Assembly (NCBI GenBank): GCA_032716605.1
Contig: CM064509.1
Location: forward strand, 45,527,120-45,591,119
DNA from: Paralithodes platypus
Taxonomy: Eukaryota > Arthropoda > Malacostraca > Decapoda > Lithodidae
Length of the DNA stretch: 64,000 bases
Direction: 5' to 3'
The notes under the pieces are model-generated. The model saw only the letters and a list, made by a program, of their open reading frames with translations. It did no database searches and was not told where the DNA came from. The position numbers were made by a program, and so were the translations under genes. Shown here one piece after another: positions 41,641-53,554 of the stretch; positions within the stretch are counted from its first letter, which is position 1; the number at the start of each line of letters is the position of its first letter.

Positions 41641-44107
41641 CCCTTAAGTCGTACAGTATTTAGTAACAGTCGTATGTGTGGTGCTCCCTTCCCGTGTCTG
41701 TTTGTTTCAGGTACTCCTTCAAGTTATGTATCAAAGAGTACAATGGTCTCTCGTCACGGTCTGTATATGGTAAGTTGTTCCAGTCTTTGATGGCAGTAAA
41801 GACAAATGTAGCCTGCCTTACTGAGCTAATGACACTTGTTCTGAGGTTATTTTTAGAGATTGATTAATATCTTCAATGCCATACACTGTAGGTACAGTAC
41901 ACTCGACCAAAAAACAATCTTTACACTGGTGAGCTGTAAATAATCTAGTCAGAACGGAGGAATAAATCGGGTGAAACATACGTCTGTGAGGTATTATCAT
42001 AGGTTTTCGACCCACTTCCAGAATATTTAGAGCGTTAGTGTAAAGATTGTTTTTTGGTCGAGTGTACATTTACAATGGATATATTATTACACATAAATAT
42101 TAGGCAAATGTAGCTAGCTAAGCAGAAGCTCAAACTAGACAGCTTTGCAGGCATAAGTAAAGATATGAAGCTAGGTAACACATGGTTAGTTTAGCATCTA
42201 AAATATCTTACGATTAATATTATAAAATTATAGAAGGAAACAGGATTCGAGTAGCAATGCATAACAAGTGATTTTGCTGGTTACAGTGCGTATTATAGGA
42301 AGCTATTATTGGTTGAGGAAGCTTTGTTTGATTCCAGTTTAATATGCAAATAATGACACAGCATGTCTGGAAATTAATTTAATGTGTTTCACAGTTTTGG
42401 GCCCCTGTAACTTAAGCTACATTGTCCATGTGAGGTTCTATAATATGGGAGTCGTAGAAATTCTTGGTCTTCTCGTATATTAAATTATGTATTGTTAGGT
42501 GAAAGTCATTCTCTATAAATATTAATTGATTTAGAGCTATATATACACAATTGACTGTTTAGATATAGAGGATATCATTCAACTTCAATAAACCAAGTTC
42601 TCTCAATAATGAACTAGTATGCGCGTTATAAGATTGATAGGTCATAATTCTCAATATTTTATTTTGCCTAGGAATAGAGCATCTAGATAAGTTTGACAAG
42701 TTCCTCCCCAAATGGAGGAACAGTAAATTGTAAGACGTTAAACTAAAGACAAATATATGTATTTTAAGGTGTTAACGTTAAAAGAATAGTTTATTTTGTA
42801 CATAACTCCAGCAACTTTAGATAACTTTACTTTAATGTAATGTCATTTTATGTGTGTTTTCCAGGTTTTACCACTGCCAATGTTAATACCAAGAAACTTA
42901 ACTTTCTTAACCTGCTCAATAACATAATCATCAACTTTATTATAGAGATTAAACATTTGAGTGGTATTGAAATGGGTCACTAAATTATGTGTTTTACCCA
43001 AATTAAGTTTTAAACCGTTTGATTTAATTAGACACATTATTTATTTATTCTTTTATTTTGTGTTATAATTCAATATGATTATTACCCTGCAAATAAATAT
43101 AGATGTAATCAGCGAATAATAAACATTTCAGTTTAGTACTTAAATGGAGGATAGCATTAATAATTATAATAAATAGAATAGGGCCAAGTACCGAGCCTTG
43201 TAGGACACCATACATGTCATTTCTGTATTCAGACAAAATATTATTAAAGAAAACAAACTGCCTCCTATTGGATATATGTATACCTTCCGAACCAATTTAG
43301 TGGAGAGCCACGTATTCTATAAGTCTCTAATTATATTTTTAATTTGCAATATCATGTGTGGTATGGTGTCGAAAGTCTTTGATAAATCGCAGAAAACGGT
43401 TGGCTGATACAATTTAGCATCTAACACTTTATACATTTCGATGGTTAATTGGTGAAATGCACACTCCATGGATGACCTGGGACAAACACCAAATTGACAT
43501 TTCGTTAGGAGAGAATTTGTTTCTAAATAATTCGTCAACTGAGAATAACAACTTTTTCAAATATTCTACTACTTATTGTGAGTATGGCAATTGGCCTGTA
43601 GTTTTGAAGGATCGATTGGTCACCTTTCTTAAAAATTGTAATAATTGTGGCTATTTGTAGGATCTGGGGGAATACTCCTTTTCTGAAGGAGTTATTGATT
43701 ATGTATTAAATTTTACGGAAGCGATATATTTCATTTACGCATTCCTTAACAACTGGAACAGTTATGTCGTCACGCCTACATAAAGTGTTTCTCAGATTAT
43801 TTAGGATCAATCATAGTTCAGGGTCGGAAACAGGAATTAATCTGAACGAAAATTTAACTGGGTCAGGGAAGTATTTATCAAAATCTAACGGACTAGCAAT
43901 AATGTTACGGCTCAAGTTTTCCCCTACCGAACAAAAATATTCATTGAAGCCTTCTGCTATCTTCTTCGATTCTGTTGCTGGTGTTTAGTTAAATTTGAAA
44001 TTTAATGGGGGTTGATCATGTTAGGTTCAGTATAATATTGAATTTATATAGCTCCACGTGTTTCTAATATTGCCAGAATATTCAGCTAATATATTTGTTA
44101 TGGTAAT
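41640..44107 (-). pseudogene. LINE-C 3' half: linker, RT and C-terminus
   Basis: Minus-strand landmarks from the right: KIAEGFNEYFCSVGENLSRN (about 43970-43900, linker/RT start), an eroded fingers block near 43600 (GQLPYSQ where NYRPIAIL-type sequence is expected), NSLLTKCQFGVCPRSSMECA (43510), PTVFCDLSKTFDTIPHMIL (motif A, 43400), KLKCLLFADYIYI (degenerate motif C, about 43120), GLKLNLGKTHNLVTHFN and KVKFLGINIGSGKTWKTHIK (42900), and FTAIKDWNNLPYTDRDERPL (41780, C-terminus). Many frame changes. The 5' half lies beyond the BEL element at 51689-53890. Confidence 0.78.
41897..42067. repeat. 31-bp perfect inverted repeat with 109-bp spacer
   Basis: 41897-41927 (GTACACTCGACCAAAAAACA...) is the exact reverse complement of 42037-42067. 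It lies within the 3' part of LINE-C. Confidence 0.95.
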
Positions 44108-44655
44108 TGTCTTATCGTGGATTGACGATTGTTAGGGGTGCAACATTTGTATGTAAGCTTGATAAGTTAAATAAGGCCTATTATACGCAAGTATAGTATT
44201 TATGAGTCTTTAGGAATAATTATATGACGATTGTCATATAACTATGTCGTAATATTAAAAATGTGGTATGATATTTACCGCTAGACATCCGATATAGACT
44301 TAGCAGTATCCGCTAGATTATTAGCAGGTGACGACGAGTCTAGTGAGACGCCGCGCGTCAGAGCTTAACAATACTTCGTCTTAACAACACCTCCACTCTT
44401 GATGTCGCCGCGATCCAAGTGCCGGCTTTTCACCAGCTCTCATCATCGCAACTTCATCCGACTGACAGACAGACAACTAAGCTTATTATCATGATTTAAA
44501 CCCATTCATCATTATCCCCTTCTCTGTTGAGTGCATTCCAAGAGGCCGCTCAGAAAACACCATCGAACTAACCAACCTCCCAATAGTGTTCCAGTGGTAG
44601 CCATTTGTCTACCAACCTTTATCAGCTCATAAAAGATCTATCTGCAGCATAACTA
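44108..44655 (+). repeat. BEL/Pao 5' LTR
   Basis: It matches 51091-51675 from TTATCG to GCATAACTA. It lacks about 30 bases present in the 3' copy (after GCAACAT). Shared landmarks include GATAAGTTAAATAAGGCCTA, GACGACGAGTCTAG and GACTGACAGACAGACAACTA. Confidence 0.85.
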
Positions 44656-44875
44656 GAGGCAAACAAATGTTTGTGAAGGGCGGTATAGAAGACAGAGGTA
44701 ACCCCGAATCGCGGCGCTGCCAAGCGTACGGATCCCCGCCATGAAGTAAACTTACCCAAACTGAACTTACCAAAATTCAGGGGAACTTAACACAGTGGTT
44801 GGCATTTTGGGACGTTTTAAAATCTACCGTGCAGGTTTCGTCCCCTGACGATGTACGGAAGTTCCACTACCTTAA

Positions 44876-45355
44876 CCCTTAATTAGCGGCTCACCACATA
44901 AGTCGTATTTAATAAAGCTGGACTATGTGGCGGCGCTCGACATAGGTCGAGTGGCAATTTCAGCACGTAATGTTGCTGAGAGAGAGAGACAAGTGGTGGC
45001 AGGAGAGTAGCGAGCGTATGACTGCTCCAGACCACCGCGGCGAACATACTGACACGAATCCCAGCTCCCTCCTCCCTCTCTCACTCGCTATATAAGGAAT
45101 TGTATCGGGAAAGTGGCTAATTACATGCTTTTTGCACTCGCGTTGCACGGTTATTGCAAGAAAACTAGCCATCATAAAAGGATCGTTATGGTGTCATTCG
45201 AAAGCTCTGTTTATGCCCTTTCAGGGATAGGTACTTGTTTTACGTTCTGGGTCTTATTTAGGCATGAAAATGATCACGTAAACAGCCCTATTTTGGCTAA
45301 AAACACCCCGCTGGGCGGTACATATAAATAAACCGCATAGGCCGCTCGTAAGGTG
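44876..45355 (+). mobile_element. family 1 MITE in BEL gag
   Basis: 480 bp between TTAA 44872-44875 and 45356-45359. Starts CCCTTAATTAGCGGCTCACC, ends CCGCTCGTAAGGTG. More diverged from the consensus than 35228-35705, but with the same blocks (CTGAGAGAGAGAGAC, CCCTTTCAGGGATA, GGGTCTTATTTAGGCATGAA). Confidence 0.9.
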
Positions 45356-45994
45356 TTAAAGGCCAACTAGAGGATGAGGCATTGCATCTAGTAGAAGGTT
45401 TTTCCATCATAGGTGAGAATTATAATAGTATTGTGGAGTTATTGCAGGCAACATATGGAGACACTAACCAGCTCAAGGTAGCCCACGTGAACGCCATGTT
45501 GAACCTAGCACAGCCTAGGTACAGGGTCGACGAATTGACGAAGTTCAGGGCAGATATGGAGTGTCACACGAGGTCATTAGATGCGTTGGGTGAAACATCA
45601 CAAGAAATGCTAGTCATAATATTGAGACAGAAATTATCTCTAGCCATTCTTGATAAGGTTCGTACCTTTGATTTAGAAGAATTTAAAGTGTCATTTAGCA
45701 AGGAAATTAGCAACATACAATTGAACAATGGTAGGATGGTGGGTGGGTCAGAGAGGGCAACATCAAGGGGTTCAATTATTATGATGGTAGGGTCTAAAGG
45801 GAAGGCTGAAGAATCACGCAAGAAGCTACAATCATCATGTAGACTATGTAACAATCCCAAGCATAAATGGCTAAACTGTATGAAATATCAAACCAAAGAA
45901 GCCAAATTAGCTTAAGCAAGGAAGCTAAAATTGTGCAAGGGTTGTTTTAGTAAGGAACATGGTATGCAGGGTAAGTATACTGCTACCTATTTAA

Positions 45995-46609
45995 CCTAAG
46001 AAGTGCGTAGGTATGGTATTTGAAATGTCCCGCCAGGCGAAGGTAATTTGGTTCATTCCCGCCTAAAATCGTCATTATCTGATAAATATCGTTATTACTT
46101 ATTCATATGAGCCTATTTTACGTTTAATATGAAGATAATAACATGTAACAAAAATAAAACAAGTGTGAATAGTGTTTGGATGGTCAAATACGCAAATTAT
46201 TGCCGACCGGGTATTCATGAAATGTGGAGCAGAAGCGAGGCACTCCCTCCCCTCGTGAGGCCTGAAGCCAGACTGATTCACTCCCTCACACTCTATGTAT
46301 GATACACCACACACTCGCTAGTCACATGACCACGCGTTAGAACCGGTTTGCAGGTATTGGAATGATAAATGCACTAATAAATATGGGAATAAGAGGACAA
46401 ATGGGTGATAATTGAAGGGGGGGGGAAGGGGGGGGATTTTGACACATAGGGAGGAGTGATGGAAGGTATGGAGGGGAATTATCTCGCTTAAACACCATTT
46501 CCTTTTTATTAAGTGCTACTTTTAAAAGTTTTTTTCAGGCCTTGGCTCATATGAGGACGCTCGCCGTCGCCCAGTACGGACTAATATGAGGATGCTCGCC
46601 GTCCATGGC
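45995..46609 (+). mobile_element. family 2 MITE in BEL gag zinc-knuckle region
   Basis: 615 bp between TTAA 45991-45994 and 46610-46613. Starts CCTAAGAAGTGCGTAGG and contains CTATTTTACGTTTAATATGA, AAATAAAACAAGTGTGAA and G runs at 46418-46436. Confidence 0.85.
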
Positions 46610-46850
46610 TTAAGGCTCTGTCGGAACTGTGAGGGCCATCATTTTGACGAATTGTGCCCCACAGGTAGTCTAGTTAAGGAGGATAAGGCAGGGGGTACTG
46701 CAACACTGATGCTAGGCAGTAGGAAAGACTACCATTTTACGCACAATCAGGATACCCATAGAGGGTTATGGCAGGACACAAGTCTGTCGGCTGCTCCTGG
46801 ACCAGGGCTCACAACAATCCTTTTTAACCCCCCCAGACATAAATAGTTAA

Positions 46851-48082
46851 CTTACTGACGAGGAGGTGGATGACACGGTACTATCCCCACAACTGTCAAA
46901 ATCTCACTGAGGGACCGTTAGAAGTCGGAGGAACTTGGGGTTGCCACCATTCGACAGATTTTGATCTAACTTACCTAACTTACTGAGCTCAATATGACGC
47001 TAGAGCGTCATATATCTTATTAGAGAGATATTAAGATAAGTTCATATGATGCTCTAGCGTCTTATGAGTATTTTGGCAAAACCGTCATATGACGCTCTAG
47101 CGTCATATGAGACGGAGAGTGTCAAAGAGGTCAGTGCTGGACGGTTTAAAACACTGTGTAGTAGGTAGTAAGACCCTTCGGTTACAAGGATTCACAGGAG
47201 TGACCAACAGTAGAGACTATGAAGTTGTAGAGATCGCTTATGTCTACCGTAAGAAGAAACACTTCTTACTGTGTATGGTGGTACATGAACTCCCAGACTA
47301 TCAATCTGTTGGAATTCATAAAGTAGAGCATGCACTTCGTAAGAAAGGCCTTTACCTGTCTGATCCCGTGGGTGACTTGAAGGAGGTGCATATACTGCTG
47401 GGCGCAGATAATTATTACGATGTAGTAGACCCTGGGTTTAGAAGAGAGAGTGGAGTGATATTAATCCCCACTAAGTTTGGCTACTGCATGAGCAATACAG
47501 TCCAAACTACCCAGTCAAATATTCTGGTCGACACGGTATCCGTGTTGAGGATGAGCACGACCGCTGCAGAAGAGCTCAGTAAACATGAGACTCACATTGA
47601 TGACCCAAAGCTAGCTGCCGAGTTCGATCTAGAAAGACTGTGGAAACTCGACCACATAGGGATTAAACCTGTGGAGAATGACTATGAACCAAAAATTGCA
47701 GTAGAAAAGATCTCAGAATCTGTGCATTATTTGGTCACAGAAAAGCAATATGTGGTTAGTCTAACCTGGAAGAATGACGATATTAGTTTGCTCACAAATT
47801 ATGGTGTAGCGTTGGGTAGATTGCACGCCTTGCAGTAGAAATTAGCCCACGAACCGAGCACCTACAAGGCTTACAACGAGGTATTCATTGAGGTCGTCGA
47901 TGTGGATAAACCAAGGAATACCGGGAAAGTCCATTACCTCGCCCAGCATGGGGTAAAGAAGGACAGTGCCACCCCTCCCATCCGAGTGGTGTATGACTGT
48001 TCAGCCCACCTAGGCCACAGTCCCAGTCTAAATGACTGTTTGCTAGCCGGCCTTTCAATGGTGTCGGACCTATCGCAGCAAG
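46851..48082 (+). pseudogene. BEL/Pao protease and N-terminal RT
   Basis: The frame 47107-47838 contains LRLQGFTGVTNSRDYEVVEI, VHILLGADNYYDVVD and VILIPTKFGYCMSNTVQ (end of the BEL aspartic protease region, DUF1758-like), then ERLWKLDHIGIKPVEND and the RT start. After a stop near 47836, 47850-48075 gives VHYLAQHGVKKDSATPPIRV and VYDCSAHLGHSPSLNDCLL, the RT fingers. The protease active-site segment before 47107 is disrupted by palindromic sequence. The SINE interrupts the RT at about 48083. Confidence 0.82.
46992..47109. repeat. cluster of three palindromes built on GACGCTCTAGCGTC
   Basis: Two near-perfect 22-24-bp palindromes (46992-47013 and 47086-47109; arms of ATATGACGCT/AGCGTCATAT type) and a degraded third (47042-47067) lie within 118 bases of the BEL protease region. 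Confidence 0.9.
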
Positions 48083-48580
48083 GTGTGGCGGTGTGGAGGT
48101 GTGGCGGAGTGGTCTTGCCACTGGACTGGTAATCCAATGGACCCGAGTTCGAATCCCAATATGTCAACGGGAAGATATTATTGGGATGGAATTTGTGCTG
48201 TACCTAGTATCAGTGCATTACCACAGCACACCGAAATGCCAATTAAATACCCTCATTGTTCCCTGATTAAATAGCATTGTATGAATATTCCCATATTCAA
48301 AAATATGCTACAGGGGGGTAATGCCTAGTGAGTTAATTGCTCAATAGGTGGCGTTCTGAGAGTGAGGGTCCGAGCATGGGAGATGAGACTGTGAAGCACA
48401 GAGGTGGAGCAGCTTCAGAGATGGAGTTGCTTCGAGCCGTGAAGCTTCGCATGTCTCACTCCCTAGACTGGAGCAAGACCTCACGGGCCTCACCGTGTTC
48501 AGCGGTAGAGTGTAAAGGTTATCAGCCTATGCCCGAGAGGGAGTAGTTGGAATATAGAAAAAAAAAGAAAAAAAAAATGA
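48083..48580 (+). mobile_element. SINE-1 copy inside BEL RT
   Basis: Head GGTGTGGCGGAGTGGTCTTG, anticodon arm ACTGGACTGGTAATCCA, box B GAGTTCGAATCCC (tRNA-Ser-like). The body GGGATGGAATTTGTGCTGTA, then ATTCCCATATTCAAA, matches 2130-2475. The tail is A-rich (48558-48579). BEL RT coding sense resumes about 48600. Confidence 0.85.
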
Positions 48581-48599
48581 CTGCGCTTTAGGCTGTGAC

Positions 48600-48973
48600 G
48601 TTACGAATTCACCAGTGATATCTAAAAGGCCTTCTAGATGGTGAAACTGCAAGAGGGGAATAGAGACGTGACCCGGTTCCTATGATTCAAGGACATCAAC
48701 GACCCGGAGAGTCCCATAGTGATCTATCAGTTTAAAGTAGTCTTGTTTGGTGCTACGTGTTCGCAATTTTTGTTGAACGCAACCATTAAAATACATCTTG
48801 ATGATTCCGAAGAAAGCACTACAGAACTCACTCATGGATTGTACATAGACAATTTGCAAGGGTCAAGTCATAGTGAAAACGAGCTAGTAGCAATCTATAG
48901 GCAGGCTAGTAGGTTATTCACTGAGGCCCATCTATTTCTTCGCGAGTGGGTGTCGAATTTTGTAGTACTTTAG
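48600..48973 (+). pseudogene. BEL/Pao RT catalytic part
   Basis: Frames give KLQEGNRDVTRFL, FKVVLFGATCSQFLLNATIK, ELTHGLYIDNLQGSSHSENE (catalytic YxDN box of the Pao type) and LFTEAHLFLREW. One stop occurs near 48690 and another at 48971. Confidence 0.85.
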
Positions 48974-49027
48974 GATAGTCTTATCATTGATGGGGCAGCT
49001 TCCAATAACTAGGAATATGCCAGAATC

Positions 49028-49981
49028 TTGGGAATGATATGGCATCCAGGGAAAGACACTCTCATGTACCGGAACAGAAATTACACTCAACAGACAGGGA
49101 CGCACACTAAACGTAGAGTGTTGAGTAAGGTCGCGCAATTTTTGGATCCTTTGGGTTTAGCATTACCTATTACTATTAGAGCCAGGATAATAATACAAGA
49201 AATTTGGAGACGCAACATACGATGTGACGTAACATTACCCGATGACCTTGATGGACAGGGTAAGTCCTTGCTAGATGACTATAACATCCTATTTAATATT
49301 GAGCTACCGCACCAAGTGGCCGCGTTAGGACCCGTGTCTTTACATGCATTTTGTAATGCGAGTGCCACATCGTATGGAGTAGCCATTTATTGTATTACCT
49401 CATTTGGGATTAATCTGCTCAATGCCCGGGCTAAGGTTGCACCGATAAAGGGGGTCACAATTCCCAAATTGGAATTAGCTGCCATTCTGCTATTGGGGCG
49501 TTTGGTAAATCATGTATGCACTTCATACGATCAGGAACTGCAACTAAGGGCGGTACACGTATGGAGCAATAGCCAAATTGCACTAAGTTGGGTGCACAGT
49601 CGAAAGACGTTACCCGTCTTCGTGCGCAATAGGGTCGGTGAAATACGATCCCTAATACCAAACGCCGTCTATCACTATGTACCAACCAATGAAAACCTCA
49701 GTGACCTGATAAGTAGGGGAGTAACGGCGTCCAAGTTAATGAAGTCCGACCTGTGGTGCCAAAGCCCAATATGGCTGCTCCACAAAGGGGATTGGGCTGT
49801 CTGGAATGCCGAGGTTGAGTTGGCTTTGCCTTTAGAAACGGTGACAGCCGTCATTCAACCGACATCAACACCGAGTCCTATGTTAGAGGGGGTAAGCATT
49901 GGTGATTACATGAAGTTAGTCAGGGTCGTAGCTTGGGTGTTGCGTTACATCACCAACATCAAGGCCAAGCTACAAGGATGA
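49028..49981 (+). pseudogene. BEL/Pao RT thumb and RNase H
   Basis: A 317-residue frame reads GMIWHPGKDTL, KRRVLSKVAQFLDPLGLALP, VSLHAFCNASATSYGVAIYC (first RNase H Asp replaced by Asn in the usual FCDAS), IPKLELAAILLLGRLV, VWSNSQIALSWVH (usual WSDS changed) and YHYVPTNENLSDLISRG. Loss of two catalytic Asp residues indicates decay. Downstream the integrase is in another frame. Confidence 0.87.
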
Positions 49982-50056
49982 CTCTGCAATCTGGGTCAAA
50001 GCTTAAATGCAGAAGAAATAAAAGCAGCTGAGGTAACACTTATTAGATGGGTTCAA

Positions 50057-51090
50057 ATGGAATCCTACAGCCATGAATTAGAGTCTATTAGAAGCTCTGG
50101 TAGGAATAAAATGCCTAACATCGTGCGTCAACTAAGGCTACACCTGAAGAATGACCAAATTAGATGCGAGGGACGTCTGAAGTGGTCAGGTGTAGATGAC
50201 TGTGCCAATAATCCTATTCTGAGGCCAGCAACACACCATGTCACTGACCTACTGGTACAATGCACATATGAGAAAGTAATGCACTACAGAGTCCACCACT
50301 TTATTCCTAAATTGTGTCTCAACTGGTGGATACCCAGAGTTCGACAAGCAGTTCAACGAATAGTCAAAAGGTGTGTGGTGTGTCGTAGACTGAAAGGAAG
50401 ACCATTTACGACTGGACCTGCTCCACCCTTGCCAGAGTGCCGCGTTAACCATCTAGAACCCTTCAGAGTTACAGGACTATATACTATACCGGCACACTGA
50501 GAACTAGGAAACTGGACAAGGTTTATGTTTTACTGTTTACTTGTGCCACTTCACGTGCGATACATTTAGAACTGTGTGACAATATGTTGTGTGAAGAGTT
50601 TATGTTGGCGTTCAGGAGGTTTTGTGCTCGTCATTCCTTCCCTCATCTGGTTATTAACGATAATGCTCCCACTTTTCTTCAAGCTTCCAGGTACTTGGAA
50701 GATTTAAGCGACGATCCAACAGTTGTTGCTTTCTTGGGAGAGCGGAAGTGCGAGTGGAAGTTCATTCCAGTCAAAGTGCCGTGGTTTAGTGGAATGTGGG
50801 AATGGTGTGTAGGCATCGTGAAGTCAGGCTTGCGAGCAGTTGCAGGAAGTGCCTTATTAAAGAGGAGCGAACTAGTGAATGTGCTCACTGAAGTCGAGGC
50901 AGTTGTTAATGATCGTCCTCTCACCTATGTATACACCAACCTGCAAGAAGCACTGCCACTTACGCCAGCGAATTTGCTCTATGGCAAGCCATTGACTGCA
51001 TTTCCCACTGATTTGCAGTCTCAGGTAGAGTTAGAGGACCTTCAATGTTCACTGAAGCTGCGTTATCACGTCGGTACTAGTACATTTCAA
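50057..51090 (+). pseudogene. BEL/Pao integrase
   Basis: 50057-50500 carries the zinc-binding N-terminal region (HHVTDLLVQCTYEKVMHYRV, CLNWWIPRVRQAVQRIVKRC, VVCRRL) and the end of the domain before the first catalytic Asp, which is lost at a stop. 50584-51090 has FCARHSFPHLVINDNAPTF (second Asp, in NDN), PVKVPWFSGMWEWCVGIVKS (Glu position, here W-E-W) and VNVLTEVEAVVNDRPLTYVY. It runs into the 3' LTR. Integrase inserts the cDNA into host DNA. Confidence 0.86.
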
Positions 51091-51675
51091 TGGTTATCGG
51101 TGTATCATAGATTCACGATATTTAGGGTTGCAACATACATGTTCTATGTATAATACCTTATCATATTTGTATGTAAGCTTGATAAGTTAAATAAGGCCTA
51201 TTATACGAAAATATAGTATTTATGAGTCTTTAGGAATAACTATATGACGATTGTCCTATAACTATATCGTAATATTGAAAATGTGGTACGATATTTACCG
51301 AAAGACATCCGCTCTAGACTTAGCAGTACCCGCTAGATTATTAGCAGGTGACGACGAGTCTAGCGAGACGCCGCACGTCAGAGCTAAATAATACTTCGTC
51401 CTAACAACACCTCCACTCTTGATGTCGCCGCGATCCCAGTGCCGGCTTTTCACCAGCTCTCATCAGCGCGACTTCATCCGACTGACAGACAGACAACTAA
51501 GCTTATTATCATGATTTAAACCCATTCATCATTATTCCCTTCTCTGTTGAGTGCGTTCCAAGAAGCTGCTCAGAAAATACCATCGAACTAACCAACCTTC
51601 CAACAGTGTTTCAGTGCTAGCCATTTGTCTACCAACATTTATCAGCTCATACAAGATCTATCTACAGCATAACTA
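51091..51675 (+). repeat. BEL/Pao 3' LTR
   Basis: See the 5' LTR. About 585 bases, longer by the segment containing ACATGTTCTATGTATAATAC. It ends GCATAACTA before LINE-C resumes. Confidence 0.85.
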
Positions 51676-51781
51676 TTCTATGGTAATTTAAAGTGAGTTA
51701 CACTCCCGGTATTTGATATTCAATTATAATTTATATGTGCGGACCATTTCAGTCTAGGTAAAAGTAAACTGAACCCTTTAA

Positions 51782-52266
51782 CCCTTAACCGACGGTGACC
51801 GTCATATGACGGGAGAGAAAATATTGGCTACCCCTGCGGTTCCCTTCATAATTTATGAAGGGCATCATTTTGAGTACATTATGAGCTCTGAGAGAGAGTC
51901 CACGCGTTGGGAGGACGATAGGTGGACTCTGACCGCTCGGTACCACCACTGGGCCGTGTCTGGGACCACCGCCATCTCCCCACCAACGCCCGTCCTCACG
52001 AGACAAGGAAAAAAACTATGGAAATTACCTTATTTTAAGGTATTTTCACCTCTGGTTAGGCGATCCCTGCGAGAGAACCCGTAGTCATACAAGGATGATT
52101 CAAGTGTCCTTGGAAAGCTCTATTATCGCCCTTTCACGGACATATAATTGTATTACGCTCTGGTCTTGTTTATGCATGAAAAAGAGCATGGAATCAAGCT
52201 CGTTTTCGGTAAATATACCCGCCAAGCAGCTAGGTCATGTCAACAAACATGCCCGCTCTTAGGGAG
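51782..52266 (+). mobile_element. family 1 MITE in LINE-C
   Basis: TTAA at 51778-51781 and 52267-52270. Starts CCCTTAACCGACGGTGACCG, ends CCCGCTCTTAGGGAG. A distinct subfamily with a TCATATGACGG motif at the start, but sharing CTCTGAGAGAGAGTCC, GAAAGCTCTATTATCGCCCT and GCATGAAAAAGAGCATGGA. Confidence 0.88.
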
Positions 52267-53206
52267 TTAAATCCGCCATATGTCCTTTGCATTTTTATTT
52301 TTGTTTTTTTGTTTGTACACAATAATGTATTCTTAAAGTTCTTGAAACATTTCCCTTAATTTATAGGCCATTTTGCAGCTTTCATTTGTAATTTGTGTTT
52401 AAAGTTTATTGAATTAATTATGGCAGGAGTTATTTATGGTTTACCAAGGTGTCTTACCTTTATCTTAGATTCCGGTTTGGGACAATGTTCACCTTAGATC
52501 ATATTAAAATGTTGCATATGTGTTAAGATCAGTATCTATGTCATGAGTTACGTATGAGACCCAATTGTATTCCTTTAATGTATTTTGAATCTTGCTATGC
52601 TTTCAGCGGTGACTGATCTTTTAATTGTGGAAATAGTTTTTAATACTTGTTGTTGTTGACCGGAGTGAGTAAATGTGCTAATTATAGGGAGATAATCGGT
52701 AATTTATGTGAATATTATACTACTAGAATAATAGTGTTGAATATATTACTCCACATATCATCTAATACTGAGGCACTGTTAATATTTATATGTGTTGACT
52801 TTGTTACGGTTGGGTAAAACGTATGGGTATACATCAGGGTTATAAAGTTATGAATTGGGGTATACTGATAATTTTACTGATTCATATTTAAATTGCCCAT
52901 AATATAGCAAGGGATGTTCTGGTAGGTTGAAAGTACTTCTAATATATCGCTAAGAGAGTCGTAAAAGAGGGAAAATTAGGGGTTAGGAGGTCGGTATATC
53001 ATGCCGACAATGAATTTACTAGGTTTATCATAAACTTCTAAAAAGAGTGTCTCAAGGTGAGATAACAGAATAGTAAGGTCCTGTCGCACTGTCACGTGCA
53101 GCTGTTTCGCTCAGAAATATTGGAATACCACCCTGCCTAGTATTTTGATTAATGTAGTACAAACGATAATTAGTGATATGGTAAAGATCCCATATGTTAT
53201 CATTAA

Positions 53207-53554
53207 CCCTATCAAATAATAATTATATTAGATACACATTACTGTACTGAAGCCAATGGGACCGGCCATCTTTAAATGCTAGAGCAGCGTGCTCCTCATC
53301 TCACTGCCAGGTTGAAACTGAAGTCTGTCTCTCTCCCTATTGACCGGGGGTGCTGAGGTTGACTCATACCAGTGTTGCCACATGTTTCATTCAGATGGCC
53401 ACCACCAAATCATATTCTAGCTCAAGGAATACGCAATAGGAGTATTCGGTTCTCATTCAATTGCTTCCAAAGCATCCAATATTCGAATCACATATTGGTG
53501 CATTAAGGGACACCCTTCATGAATACCCGAATTGAGCATTGGAGCTTCAAAGGG
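53207..53554. mobile_element. TTAA family 4 element in the LINE-C endonuclease
   Basis: 348 bp between TTAA 53203-53206 and 53555-53558. Ends CCCTATCAAATAATAATT and, inward from the right, CCCTTTGAAGCTCCAATG. The LINE-C endonuclease reads from GLYEALL directly to NDNIWDL when the block is skipped, with one TTAA kept, confirming a precise insertion. Confidence 0.8.

Larger units (their letters stand above)
44758..46850 (+). pseudogene. BEL/Pao gag (DUF1759-like and zinc knuckles), twice interrupted
   Basis: 44758-44871 begins the capsid-like region (LNLPKFRGN and LTQWLAFWDV). After a TTAA element it resumes at 45360 and runs through VELLQATYGDTNQLKVAHVN to 45915. A first CCHC knuckle is CRLCNNPKHKWLNC (45838-45879). 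A second block (CKGCFSKEH) starts at 45938 and is followed, across the second TTAA element, by CRNCEGHHFDELCP (46622 on). A stop at 45913 precedes the second knuckle. Gag packages the element RNA. Both insertions lie at TTAA with the coding sense kept across the empty site. Confidence 0.82.
44108..51675 (+). mobile_element. BEL/Pao LTR retrotransposon, inactivated and nested
   Basis: LTRs at 44108-44655 and 51091-51675 enclose gag-pol remnants in BEL/Pao order: gag with DUF1759-like region and CCHC knuckles, aspartic protease, RT, RNase H, integrase. It is inserted in LINE-C. A 10-base repeat TATGGTAATT occurs at 44099-44108 and 51679-51688 next to the LTRs and may mark the target duplication, though three bases separate the right copy from the LTR end as I place it. 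The element contains two TTAA elements, a SINE and a palindrome cluster, plus frameshifts and stops. Confidence 0.88.

Noticed and set aside
48095..48166. Apparent tRNA-Ser gene
   Set aside because: Boxes A and B are present but the anticodon arm reads GGT in a Ser-like context and a repeated SINE body follows, with a second copy at 2130-2475; it is a SINE head.
44099..51688. TATGGTAATT as a firm target-site duplication of the BEL element
   Set aside because: The right copy is three bases away from the LTR end as I can place it and is longer than usual for this group; kept only as a candidate.
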